Assembly (NCBI GenBank): GCA_011947345.1
Contig: JAAVTG010000568.1
Span: forward strand, 372,001 to 436,000
Origin: Phytophthora quininea
Taxonomy: Eukaryota > Oomycota > Peronosporomycetes > Peronosporales > Peronosporaceae
Reading direction: 5' to 3'
DNA: 64,000 nt
Shown: positions 21,110-31,423 of the stretch, piece by piece
How positions within the stretch are numbered: the stretch's first letter is position 1
Layout: each line of letters begins with the position of its first letter
Translations under genes and position numbers: made by a program
Notes under the pieces: model-generated
What the model was told of the DNA's origin: nothing
Database searches by the model: none
Seen by the model: only the letters and a program-made list of their open reading frames with translations

Positions 21110-22988
21110 ATGGCCCCGAACCTCGACCCGACGAGCTTCGTGGACGAACTTCGCCCCGCCCTGACCTGTTGGTCCGACGAGAAAAGACTGAGATTTGGGA
21201 GCACTTCCTTGAGAAGTTCGCCACTATCCAGAGCCGATTTCCAGCGCCGCTCGACCGCTTCGACACGGAAGGGAAACCAAAGATGAAGAAGATTGTGATG
21301 AACCTCGTCGAGCGCCACGCGCCGATCACACTGGTACTGCCGTCGTTCCCGTTCAAGTCGCCAAACTCGATGGACAAGGTTTTAGGCAAGCTGCCCGACC
21401 GCGCCGAAGAGTTGTCCATGGAGCGTCTCGAGCGCTTCTGCGTGGAGGTGGAGGAGGCGTATTCGCCCGGCTGTAAGATGGTCATCTTTAGCGACGGACG
21501 TGTCTTCAACGACCTCCTCGGTGTGAGCCTGAACGACCTACGAGCGTTTGAGGACGAGATGCAGCACATGGTGAAGGAGGCCGGGCACACACACATTTAC
21601 TTTGACTCGATGGACAACTACGTGAAGAATGTAGCCGACCCGATTCCGGAGATCCTCGAGCGGTTCAATGTGCTGCACATGGATTTCGACGCGCGCATCA
21701 AGTTGGAGCCGACCATCCGCAACACATACTGCTCCTTCTGCAAGTTCCTCGAGCGTGATCTGGCACCGCAGTGGGTCGGAATATCGCGCACAGCCATGAA
21801 GCGGAGCTGCGGCAAGATTGCCAAGCAGATGATGCACCGCAACGTCGGTTTCTCACATCTCGTGGACGACTCATACCCGGACGCGCTGCGGATCTCCATC
21901 CACCAATACGACAATGCAGGACCGAAATTCGGCATCCACCTCATCCCACAGAAGTCAGGAAAGCCGCGGACGCCATGGCATTCCGTTGTTTGTGAAGACC
22001 TTGACGGTACCCCCACACAGTAGATTTAAAGAACGTCGACACGGACAAGTACGACCTGACCTACAAGCACGGCCGCAAGTGGGGTACGTCGAGCGACCGG
22101 CCTGCACCGCCGAGGAGATGGCGCAGTGGGCCCCGCTGCACGTCGAGCTCGTGCGCACGCACATGTTCGTCATCGCGCGCGCCATCGAGGGCTTCCCGGC
22201 GCCGTCCGTCATGGACGTGCCGCGAGAGGCCATCCGCAGCCTCGTGCTCAAGTACGGCGTGGTGACGCTGCGCGGCTTCAAGCAGGACGACGACTTCGAG
22301 ACGGCCACAGAGCGCTGGGGGACGTGCTGCAGTGGCCCAAGGGCACGTTCGCGGCCGGCAACATCTTCGACATCAAGACGGAGCGCGGCACCAAGCTGCC
22401 GGCGCAGACGCTCGAGGCCATGTCGTTCCACTACGACGGCATGTTCAAGAAGAAGACGCCCGACGCCACGGAGCTGGGCGACGCGCCCGTCTTCATGTTC
22501 TTCCACTGCGTCGAGGCGGCGCCGCCCGAGGACGACCCCAAGCACGGCAACACGCTCATCACTGACACGCGCCGGCTGCTGTCGGCGCTGCCCGACGAGA
22601 CCGTGGAGCGCCTCAAGCAGATCTCGCTCACGTACCGCACGTCGCTGTTCGACCAGGCCGACCTGTTCCACACGTCGCCCGTGGTGGTGACGCACCCGAT
22701 GACGGGCGAGTTGGCGCTGCGGTATCACGAGCCGTGGGGCCTGAGCTCACCAAGATGCACCCGACGTACGTGTCGTCGGTGGGCTACGACCCAAAGTCGA
22801 ACCAGAAGGACGAGGCCGCCGAGTTCGTGACGGAGACACTGCAGCGCCGACTGTACTCGGAGGAGTTCTGCCACTGGCACCAGTGGGTCAAGGGCGAGTT
22901 CGTGGTCATGGACAACATCTCGCAACTGCACGCGCGCACGAAGCTGGGCATGGGCGGCCGACACATGCGTCGCATCCACTTCAACTAG
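21110..22988 (+). CDS. Isocyanide synthase-dioxygenase fusion, copy 2 (chimeric)
   Basis: It lies in the centre of the inverted duplication, in the same orientation as copy 3. The isocyanide synthase half (to about 22013) is clearly diverged from copies 1 and 3 but keeps LPSFPFKSPN, KVLGKLPDRAEE and FSDGRVFNDLLG. From about 22026 to the stop codon the dioxygenase half is almost base-for-base identical to copies 1 and 3, and identity ends right at the stop. Frame breaks are visible near 21150, at 22014 (C run), 22084 (G run), 22317-22321 (G run) and 22737 (G run). All but the first are homopolymers one base shorter than in, or than needed to match, the other copies. The ATG at 21110 starts MAPNLDPTSF. 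Whether it is a functional gene depends on checking those runs. Confidence 0.75.
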
Positions 22989-23138
22989 GTTGGAAGTTAG
23001 TGTTGACATTACTAGATGCCATGAAAGAAATAGCAATTTATATTTGCTAGTGTCGATATCTGTCTGCTCAGATGTCTGCAAACCAAACACACGCACAGCG
23101 ACACATTAATAATTGCTTTGAAAGCAACAACACCAGCA
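22989..23138. other. Unique 3' flank of copy 2
   Basis: Short AT-rich unique sequence between the copy 2 stop and the start of the right arm. It shows that the near-identity of copy 2 with copies 1 and 3 stops at the stop codon. Confidence 0.6.
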
Positions 23139-26100
23139 CAAAATCGACGGTCGAGCCGTGGTGCCTGCCCACTCGTTGTCGTTATCCGCACGGGACACGC
23201 TGCCTACGGGACTGAACTTGTTGACCAGGAACGGTTGACGTAGTAAGGCCACTGCATCATCACACACCAAAGTTCGTCGTGCCGATCATGGTGAGCCGAA
23301 GCCGCATTGCGAGGCGTGCTACCAACACCGTCCGAGCTAGGACGTCGACATTGTCACCGTCGAACAAGAGAAACACATTAGGAAAGCTCAACGCCCAGGT
23401 CCGCTCCGGACGAAACGAGGACAGGTGTGAGCGTCCGACCACTGATCAAAAGCTGGCAGCTTTCCAGCGCTCGTTTCCTTGCAGCGCTCACGCTGCCGTG
23501 TTGAGGTAAACCTGGTCATCGATCAACTTGCTCTCGCTCTTGCGCGGGACACAGGACGGGCATGGGTGGGATCCGGACCGCGAGACCAATGTAGGGCGGA
23601 CTGCGAGCGAGCGTTTCGCTCTTGTGAAATAGGAAGACTGGGAGGCCAAGTCAAATGACCAGCGCGCGAGACCTATTATTGACTGGGATCTCCTCTGTGG
23701 TTTGCTTCTCGGTGGGGCGATACACAAGTCTCCTCACTTCCCGACGCGATGGATCACCGTGTGACGCATCATCTTGTCTCTACAGATCATATGACGCCCG
23801 GAAGCAACAGCCAGCCACACGCATCGGGCCCACTGGAGCTCGACGGGTGCACGCATCCACCGCGTGAGCCTTGCGGCGAAGGTGTCGGTTCTAGTTTGGC
23901 CAGAGATCAACCTTCCAAACGGTAGATCGGTATCCGGAATCCGCTCATCTGCATCGCCCACGGCATGCTGTGCCGTGCCGAAGGTCTGTCACCATGCATT
24001 CAAGCAATGCATCCCCCTTGCAAATCCATGAGTATCTTCTGAGCTCCTGGCGAATTTCGCTAGAGGACCGTGAGAAGGAGACCATCGAGGTGAGTCGATG
24101 CAGTCGCGGGAGTCGCCGTCGCAGCGCAGCAATGTAGACACCCCGTGGCATGTCATCTAACGTTGCGAAACTGCGACAAGGTAGCGGAAGCTGCCGCTGC
24201 CGCACCCTACACACCTTCTTCAAAGACCGAAAGGCGTGGCGTCCCGCAGGTCAAGCAGGCCTGGGGGCAACGCGGGCAGCGATGGCTCTTTCGCGTCGCC
24301 AGTTGTCTAGTCGCGCGAGCGTATCCATGTGACGAACAGAAGATCCGCGGTGCTTACGCATCTTTCAGCCGCGTCAACAGCGCTGCCAGCCAATCATCGG
24401 CACTCAGATTGACGTTATCTGTCACGGTACTACCGTCGCATCATCACCAGATCGTGGGCCGAGACGAGTCAAGGCATCAGCGTGACCCGAAAGCGGGCGC
24501 CCCGTTTCCGTCTCCCGACAACGGCAACCGCGTCAGCGATGGCATGCACAGCGTCCGGGACAGACCTGCGACGCTGGTGGCCAGGCGCGGTCGACCACGA
24601 TGCATGGCAGCCCCAACAATGAGCGCCATCTTTACACTCCACGCGCAGAGCAGAGAAGAACGGGGCTGTCCGAGCAAGCGCCATGGCGGTGGTGGTCATG
24701 GTCATCACGTGCAGATTATAACGACCACGAGGCATTCTTCGATTTGCACGCTTCGAGCTACATCACACTACACCGGAAAGCGTTCCGTTTCCTAGTCGCG
24801 TCCTCATCCGAGAACACGCACTCAACCGTCCACCATGGCACCCAACGCAACCGCCCAGTCCGCCCAGACCACACCGCCGTCGACAAGCACGCGGTGGCGG
24901 CGCACTTCCTCAACAAGTTCGCCGACCTGCAGAGCCACTTCGACGACAAGACTGACGCCTTCGAGTCCAAGGGCAAGCAGTTCCTGGAGACGACCATCGG
25001 CCGCTTCGTGGACCGCAAGGAGCCCATCACGATCGTGCTACCGGGTTTCCCCACCAAGACGCCCAACCACGGTGGAAAGGTGCTGGGCCCGCTGCCTGAC
25101 CGCGCCGAGGAGCTCGCGCTGGCGCGGCTGGAGAAGTTCTGCTCGTCCATCGAGGAAGTGTACCCCGTCGGGTGCAAGGTCACGATCTTCAGTGACGGCC
25201 GCGTCTTCGGCGACCTCGTGGGCGCCGCGCCCGAGAACATCCGCGCGTACAAGAACGGTCTTCAGGAGCTCGTGAAGGAGGCGGGCCACACGCACATCCA
25301 GTTCGACGGGCTCGAGAACTACACCAAGACGGACAACCCGGTGCAGGAGGTGCTGGAGCGCTTCGACATCAACCAGATGGACATGGACGCCCGCATCGCC
25401 AACGAGCCCGACATCGGCAACAACTTCCGCTCCTTCTCCAAGTTCATGGAGCGCGACATGGCGCCGCGCTGGGAAGGCAAGTCGGAGGCGGAAATGCGCC
25501 AGGGTTGCGACGACGTGGCCCGCAAGATGATGCTGCGCAACGTGGGCTTCTCCAACCTGGTGGCGGAGGAGTACGCCCACGCCGTGCGGGTGTCCATCCA
25601 TTGCTACAACAACGCCGGACCGAAGTTCGGCATCCACCTGTTGCCTGCCAAGGACATCTCCGAGCCGCGCACGCCGTGGCACTCGGTCATCTGCGAAGAC
25701 ATCGACGGCACGGTGCGCGCCATGGACCTGAAGGACGTCGACACGGACAAGTACGACCTGACCTACAAGCACGGCCGCAAGTGGGGGTACGTCGAGCGAC
25801 CGGCCTGCACCGCCGAGGAGATGGCGCAGTGGGCCCCGCTGCACGTCGAGCTCGTGCGCACGCACATGTTCGTCATCGCGCGCGCCATCGAGGGCTTCCC
25901 GGCGCCGTCCGTCATGGACGTGCCGCGAGAGGCCATCCGCAGCCTCGTGCTCAAGTACGGCGTGGTGACGCTGCGCGGCTTCAAGCAGGACGACGACTTC
26001 GAGACGGCCACAGAGCGCTGGGGGACGTGCTGCAGTGGCCCAAGGGCACGTTCGCGGCCGGCAACATCTTCGACATCAAGACGGAGCGCGGCACCAAGCT

Positions 26101-27006
26101 GCCGGCGCAGACGCTCGAGGCCATGTCGTTCCACTACGACGGCATGTTCAAGAAGAAGACGCCCGACGCCACGGAGCTGGGCGACGCGCCCGTCTTCATG
26201 TTCTTCCACTGCGTCGAGGCGGCGCCGCCCGAGGACGACCCCAAGCACGGCAACACGCTCATCACTGACACGCGCCGGCTGCTGTCGGCGCTGCCCGACG
26301 AGACCGTGGAGCGCCTCAAGCAGATCTCGCTCACGTACCGCACGTCGCTGTTCGACCAGGCCGACCTGTTCCACACGTCGCCCGTGGTGGTGACGCACCC
26401 GATGACGGGCGAGTTGGCGCTGCGGTATCACGAGCCGTGGGGGCCTGAGCTCACCAAGATGCACCCGACGTACGTGTCGTCGGTGGGCTACGACCCAAAG
26501 TCGAACCAGAAGGACGAGGCCGCCGAGTTCGTGACGGAGACACTGCAGCGCCGACTGTACTCGGAGGAGTTCTGCCACTGGCACCAGTGGGTCAAGGGCG
26601 AGTTCGTGGTCATGGACAACATCTCGCAGCTGCACGCGCGCAAAGCTGGGCATGGGCGGCCGACACATGCGTCGCATCCACTTCAACTGAGGATGTCAGC
26701 GTTTGGTAGTTGTCGCAAGGAAGTGTGGCTGAAAAATGAAAGTAACTTTAAAAATGCTGTCGTTCGTCTTGCACTAGTAGTTCATGCGACTCGTTCTTCA
26801 AAGGATAGCTTATATTTCAATGGCTGGGTCAGCGTACATGACGTGCAGCCCCAACAGCTCTTGTATGGACCATCCTTCGTCTATTCAATCTCTAACACCA
26901 GCTTAGAACGAGACAACCGAGCGCAATTCGTTCGGCAGACATACGCTCTTGTCTGGGAGCGAGGAGACGTAAGCCTCCAGTGCCGTGTCCACACGCTCAG
27001 CCTCGG
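23139..27006 (-). repeat. Right arm of the isocyanide-synthase inverted duplication
   Basis: Pairs with 17007-20880 in reverse complement. It carries upstream DNA, copy 3, and the last codons of the convergent 5'-nucleotidase gene. Beyond 27006 the nucleotidase gene continues, so this is the parental side. Confidence 0.95.
24835..26690 (+). CDS. Isocyanide synthase-dioxygenase fusion, copy 3
   Basis: Mirror of copy 1 and near-identical along both domains (PvcA/DIT1 then TauD). Three lesions separate it from an open gene. A 7-nt deletion near 24866, relative to copy 1, puts the ATG (MAPNATAQSAQ) out of frame with the rest. The shared five-G break lies at 26020-26024. A 2-nt deletion near 26641 scrambles the last 15 residues, including the distal-His motif. 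The 7-nt and 2-nt losses are not simple homopolymer errors, so this copy is the best candidate for a real pseudogene. An upstream in-frame ATG at 24600 exists but would add an unrelated N-terminus. Confidence 0.7.
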
Positions 27007-28467
27007 CTTCGCTGACCTTGACCGTGGCCTTGACACCGTCAATGACAGCAAACTCGGATGTATACAGGTAGTTGCTCAGAGCCATGACGAATTCGTCCGA
27101 GTCGGCGATGTCTCCCGACTTCGTGGGGTGGTCCAGCCAGGTGAGACTCGTGACGCCGCCAGCCTTCTCGCCCGTGCAGGTGTATGTGTAGTTGAAGCCT
27201 GACGGGTGGACGTAAAAGCCGTTCTGCTGAATGACGTTCTCGCCGCAGGCAGCGGCCGACTCGCGTTGCAAGAAGAGCTTTAGCGAGGCTCCGTTAGTCT
27301 GGACGGTCATCAGCGTGTTGCCGAACGGGGACCACGCCAACACCTCACCAAGAGACAAATCGCCGGCTGGGAGGATCTTGTCGCCGCGAATGCCTCCGCC
27401 GTTCATGACGGCAATGTCTGCCGAGCCGTTGCCATAGTACTGCTTGCTGGCGTCGGCGAACAGGTGGCCAATCTTGCAGTCCTTGGTGCGCACAACGCTC
27501 TGCGAGAGGTCGAGGTTTTCGCACAACGAGCCGATGATCTGCTCCTCGAGCGCGTCCATCTGGGCCTGGTACGTGGCAATGACCGCGTCGAGCGTGTTGT
27601 CAGTCGGCATGCTCTCCACGATGGGGATGGCCTGGTGCGTCATGAGCGACTTGCGGTCGTTGTCGTCGTCCTTGGCGTAGTATTCGATGTGGGACATCCA
27701 GATGGAGCGGAAGTCGTACTCCGACTTGACGTACGGCGTGCCGAAGTTGGTCTGCAGCATGGAGGTGTGGTCGTGGCCGCCGACGATAAAGTCGATGCCT
27801 TCCACCTCCTTGGACATAATGTTGTCGTCCGCCAGGTCCTGGTGGGTCATGGCGATGATAAAGTCGACACCCTTCGCCTGCAGAGCCTTCACTTGCTCCC
27901 GGGCAGCCTCGATGGGGTCCGTCCAGTACAGTCCCTTGCTGGTGTCGTTCATGTTGTACATGACGCCGAAGAGACCGATCGTGATGTTGCCGTTCTTAGG
28001 GTCGTACAGCGTCTTGACGGCGTTGGGCACCGTGCCGCGCAGCAGCGTCTTGTTGGCGATCTCGTAGCAGTTGGCGTTGAGCCACGGGAAGTTGGAGGCT
28101 AGCGTGACGTTCATAAAGTTCTCGAGGCCAAAGTCAAACTCGTGGTTCCCCAGCGACGCGAAGTCCAGTCCAATGGCGTGTGGGCCTTGACCATGTGCTG
28201 GCCGTTGAACTGCGTGGACCAAAGCGACGGTGACACGGTATCACCAGCGAACAGCACGAGGCTGTTGAGGTTCTCGGCGCGCATGGCCTTGGCGATGGGG
28301 ACCACGCGCGACGGCCCGCCGAGCTTTAAGCCCTCCACAGTGTCCTGCAGCATTTCGTAGACGTCATTGTACGACAGAACGTCAAAGTTGGCGGTCTGGT
28401 TGCGCGCTTGAGCGCCGGAAGCGGCGATGGCGCCGAACGCGGCGGCGAGAGTCGCGTAGAGCTGCAT
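26903..28467 (-). CDS. Secreted 5'-nucleotidase-type metallophosphoesterase
   Basis: About 520 residues. It starts MQLYATLAAAFGAIAASGAQ, a signal peptide, followed by a calcineurin-like phosphoesterase domain: YNDVYEML, GDTVSPSLW, GNHEFDFG near residue 111 and GGHDH near 230. The 5'-nucleotidase C-terminal domain follows, with MNGGGIRGD and LAWSPFGNTL. The family hydrolyses nucleotides or related sugars outside the cell. There is no hydrophobic GPI-type tail. One frame change near 28185 (two extra bases, acac) separates the signal-peptide part from the rest. The gene converges on isocyanide synthase copy 3, and its last codons were duplicated to 17007-17110. Confidence 0.9.
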
Positions 28468-29590
28468 CGTCCAACTGCAGACCCGATAGGCGACCACAAC
28501 CTGTCGCGCAGAGAGCGAAATACGAAATGCCGATCCGTGTGGACGGGGGCCGACGAAAACACTCGCTTATGAGCCATGAGCCGGTGGAGAGGCAGACATA
28601 CGGTGGAGTACAGGCGACGGCGAGACACCCTCGGCGACTTTCAACGCAGAAATTTGTGGCCCTACCATCGTGTTGCGAATCTTCGGTCTTGGACTCCAAG
28701 TCGTAGAATAGCCCGCGTTGGAGAGAACCACCCGAACGCCTGCTTCGGCCTTCCGTCAAGGTCGATATCATTGCTTTCGCCTCGAGATGTCAGTGCCAAT
28801 CGCTTCGATTCGGCCGGGAACCTCTTGCTGGAAGGCGAATCGTGCCACCTTTTGGTGTTCATAGCGGAGCCCTTGGCGTGTTCGTCAATTCGACGCAGGA
28901 CAGCTCACGAGAGCCACTTGTCAAAGCAACCGCATGGTTTTAATTTGGCTCGCTGAGACGCGTTTGAACGTGCCGCGGAGCCGTGTTGCAGTGCAAGGCT
29001 CCGGCTCCGAGCGGCAGTATGGAGCGTACAAAGTATGCTTTGACGAAGAGAATGACGATGTTCGACTCAATGATATGATTCAACACATCGCAGGCTATCG
29101 CCGACGGCACGACCAAGCTTGTCGTCGTCTCGGCGCTGCAGGCTCTTGCAGCACAAAGGCCGTGACGACCTGCGAGTCAGCTTGACGCGGTGAAATTGAG
29201 TGGTGAGGCGGGCTGTGTTCTTCCCACCAGTCTGGTCGTGGTTCTCGACCAGCTTGGTGCACGACTCTGAAGGAACACATTTGCCTGCAGTCCCGCTCTC
29301 AGATTCACGACCAGTGGTGGTGCCAAACTTCATCTCACCGCAAGTCTGCCTGATTAATCCTTGGACTCGGCATCGACCTCAACGCTGGTAGGTAAGAAAA
29401 GCTTTAACATGCGCTGCTGCCGTGCTGACAAGAGTCGTGTATTACGCGTAGATGGAGGATTGGTTGTGTCGACACCGAGGAGCCACGCAGCCTTCTCCGT
29501 TGTCGTCGAGGGCTCCGTGCTCTTCTCCACAAAAGTCAGTCGGTCATGTGTCCATGGGCCGTCTACAGAACTGGCACTCCGCGTGTTCAA
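28468..29590. other. Intergenic, no gene seen
   Basis: About 1.1 kb between the 5'-nucleotidase start and the PDCD4-like stop. ORFs on both strands are short, overlapping and without domains. Confidence 0.5.
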
Positions 29591-30818
29591 GCTACTCTTC
29601 CTGCTTGGCCGCGCTGGCGTCGAAGTCCTTGGGGAGAATGCCGTCACTGACGCCGCGCTTGACAATGTCCTGGAACAGCGCAGAAGCGTTGGGAATGTCC
29701 AGCGCCACGTCGTCCAGGACGAGTTTGAAGCGCTCGAAGCCCTTAATCAGCTGGCCGGTGGACACCACTCGTGGGAGACTAGGTAGGCCAGCAGAGACGC
29801 CATGGCCGCGCTATTGGCCTCGCCGCCTTCCTCCAGCGAGTTGGTAATGCCGCGCTTGACCACCTCGTGGTGGAAGTGCGGGACGTTCAGCTCGCGCACG
29901 CAGCGCGCCGCTTCGTCCAGGTCGCGCGACAGCAAATATTCTTTGGTGAGCTGGTCAATCGCGACCTTAAGCTCCTCCACAGGCCGGCCGTCTCCCGGTC
30001 CCCAGGCCTTCTCCATGCGCGCGGTGGCGTGGTTGATGCTGAGCTTCTTGATGGCCTCGGCCGCGATCTCCGGGGCGTACCTCGTGATGAACGGGTCCTC
30101 CAGGAAGCTCGGCGGCAGGATCTCGTCTACCACTGCACGAGCACAGAAGATGGCCAGCATGTTCTTGGCCGTGGGGATGTCAATCTGCAGATCGCCCGCC
30201 AACAGTAGCACGCGACGGAAGCCCATGAGCACCTGGCCGGCTGTGAGCCCGTCCAGGTACAATGCCGACAGCAATCGCGACGTCAACTCGCGCTCCTTGT
30301 CGTTCTTGTCCATCGACATGGTGATGGCTCGCTTGACCACTTCGTAGTTGAACTCTGGCTCGTCCAGGTCGTTGAGCGAGCTCAGCACCTCGTCGGCGTC
30401 TCCGCTGGTGAAATACTCGTCCAGGATCTCGATGATGCGCTTCTTGATCTCGGGCGACGGGTTCACGGCCAGCTCCTTGGCCGCCAGCGAGTCTGGCTCG
30501 AGCGTGGGCGTCGTCTTCTTGACGGGTGAGCCCCCACGGTGGACACGAGCACCACGTTCTCGTCGGCCTCGCTGTCATAGTTGGGGTCGTGCTCGTCCGC
30601 CGGCACGGCCCGCGGGATCTCCGTCACCTTCCAGGCCGCCTTCTGGCCGCCGCCCATGCGCTTGCTCTGGTCCCGCGACTTGCTGCGCTCTTTGCGAGCC
30701 GGCAGCGGCTTGTCGCCGCCGGAGCCGCCAGATCCCGCGGAGGAGGCGCGTGCGCGGCGGACGGCGTAGCCACGACCTGCTCCATGGAGCTCACGGCTTC
30801 TTCGGGAGCGGCGGACAT
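29591..30818 (-). CDS. PDCD4-like protein with two MA3 domains
   Basis: About 409 codons starting MSAAPEEAVSSMEQ. After a basic, disordered N-terminus (SKSRDQSKRMGGG) come two MA3 domains: EIKKRIIEILDEYF to LPPSFLED, and ELKVAIDQLTKEYL to GILPKDFDA. The first contains DLDEPEFNYEVVKRAITMSM and the second the equivalent ELNVPHFHHEVVKRGIT. In animals and plants such proteins bind eIF4A and restrain translation; the role here is by homology. Frame changes near 30745, at 30532-30537 (a G run one base short) and near 29762 (gag-tgg-tg where gag-gtg-gtg is expected) are crossed by unmistakable homology on both sides. The stop is at 29591. Confidence 0.88.
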
Positions 30819-31423
30819 GGCGGCGGGAGGCAGGAGGGAGGACAGGGAGGGCGCGCTCTTCCTTCCTCACGGCTTGGTGGTGCTTGGCTTGGCTTAAGAT
30901 ATTCAAAATGGTTATTTTTGCTCGTGAAACTTCAATACAAGTTTGTGGCACTTTTTGCTTTCGAGCTTGCATCACTTCCGTTCTCGTCACTTTGTCTTCG
31001 CTCTCATCACCGTTGATCACCTCGTTCATCTCAAGCGTGTCGTGGTCCTTCAAAACTGTCTGCAAGTTGCCGACGGGCTGGCAGGTGTGTTTGGATTGCG
31101 GGAGTGGTTCGTCTCTGCTTTGGTTTCTATCAGGTATAGGGAGGAGAGGAACGACTCGGTCCAGGCCACGCCAAACACGGCAACTGCACACGCACACACG
31201 CACAAGACGCAACATGCAACAACAACTAACTGCCCTCTCTCCGATACTGGTGTCGACGGACTGTGAGCACAGCCTTCACGTAGAGTAAAATGCCGAGCGG
31301 TCCAGCTCAGGAAGAGACTCCATGCACCCGTGGCAGCTGGTGGCAAGCGAATCGTTCGCCGTGTAGCAGCTACAACCAACAAGCGTCGTTAGTCTCAATG
31401 CAGTTTTGGCAAATACAAACCAC

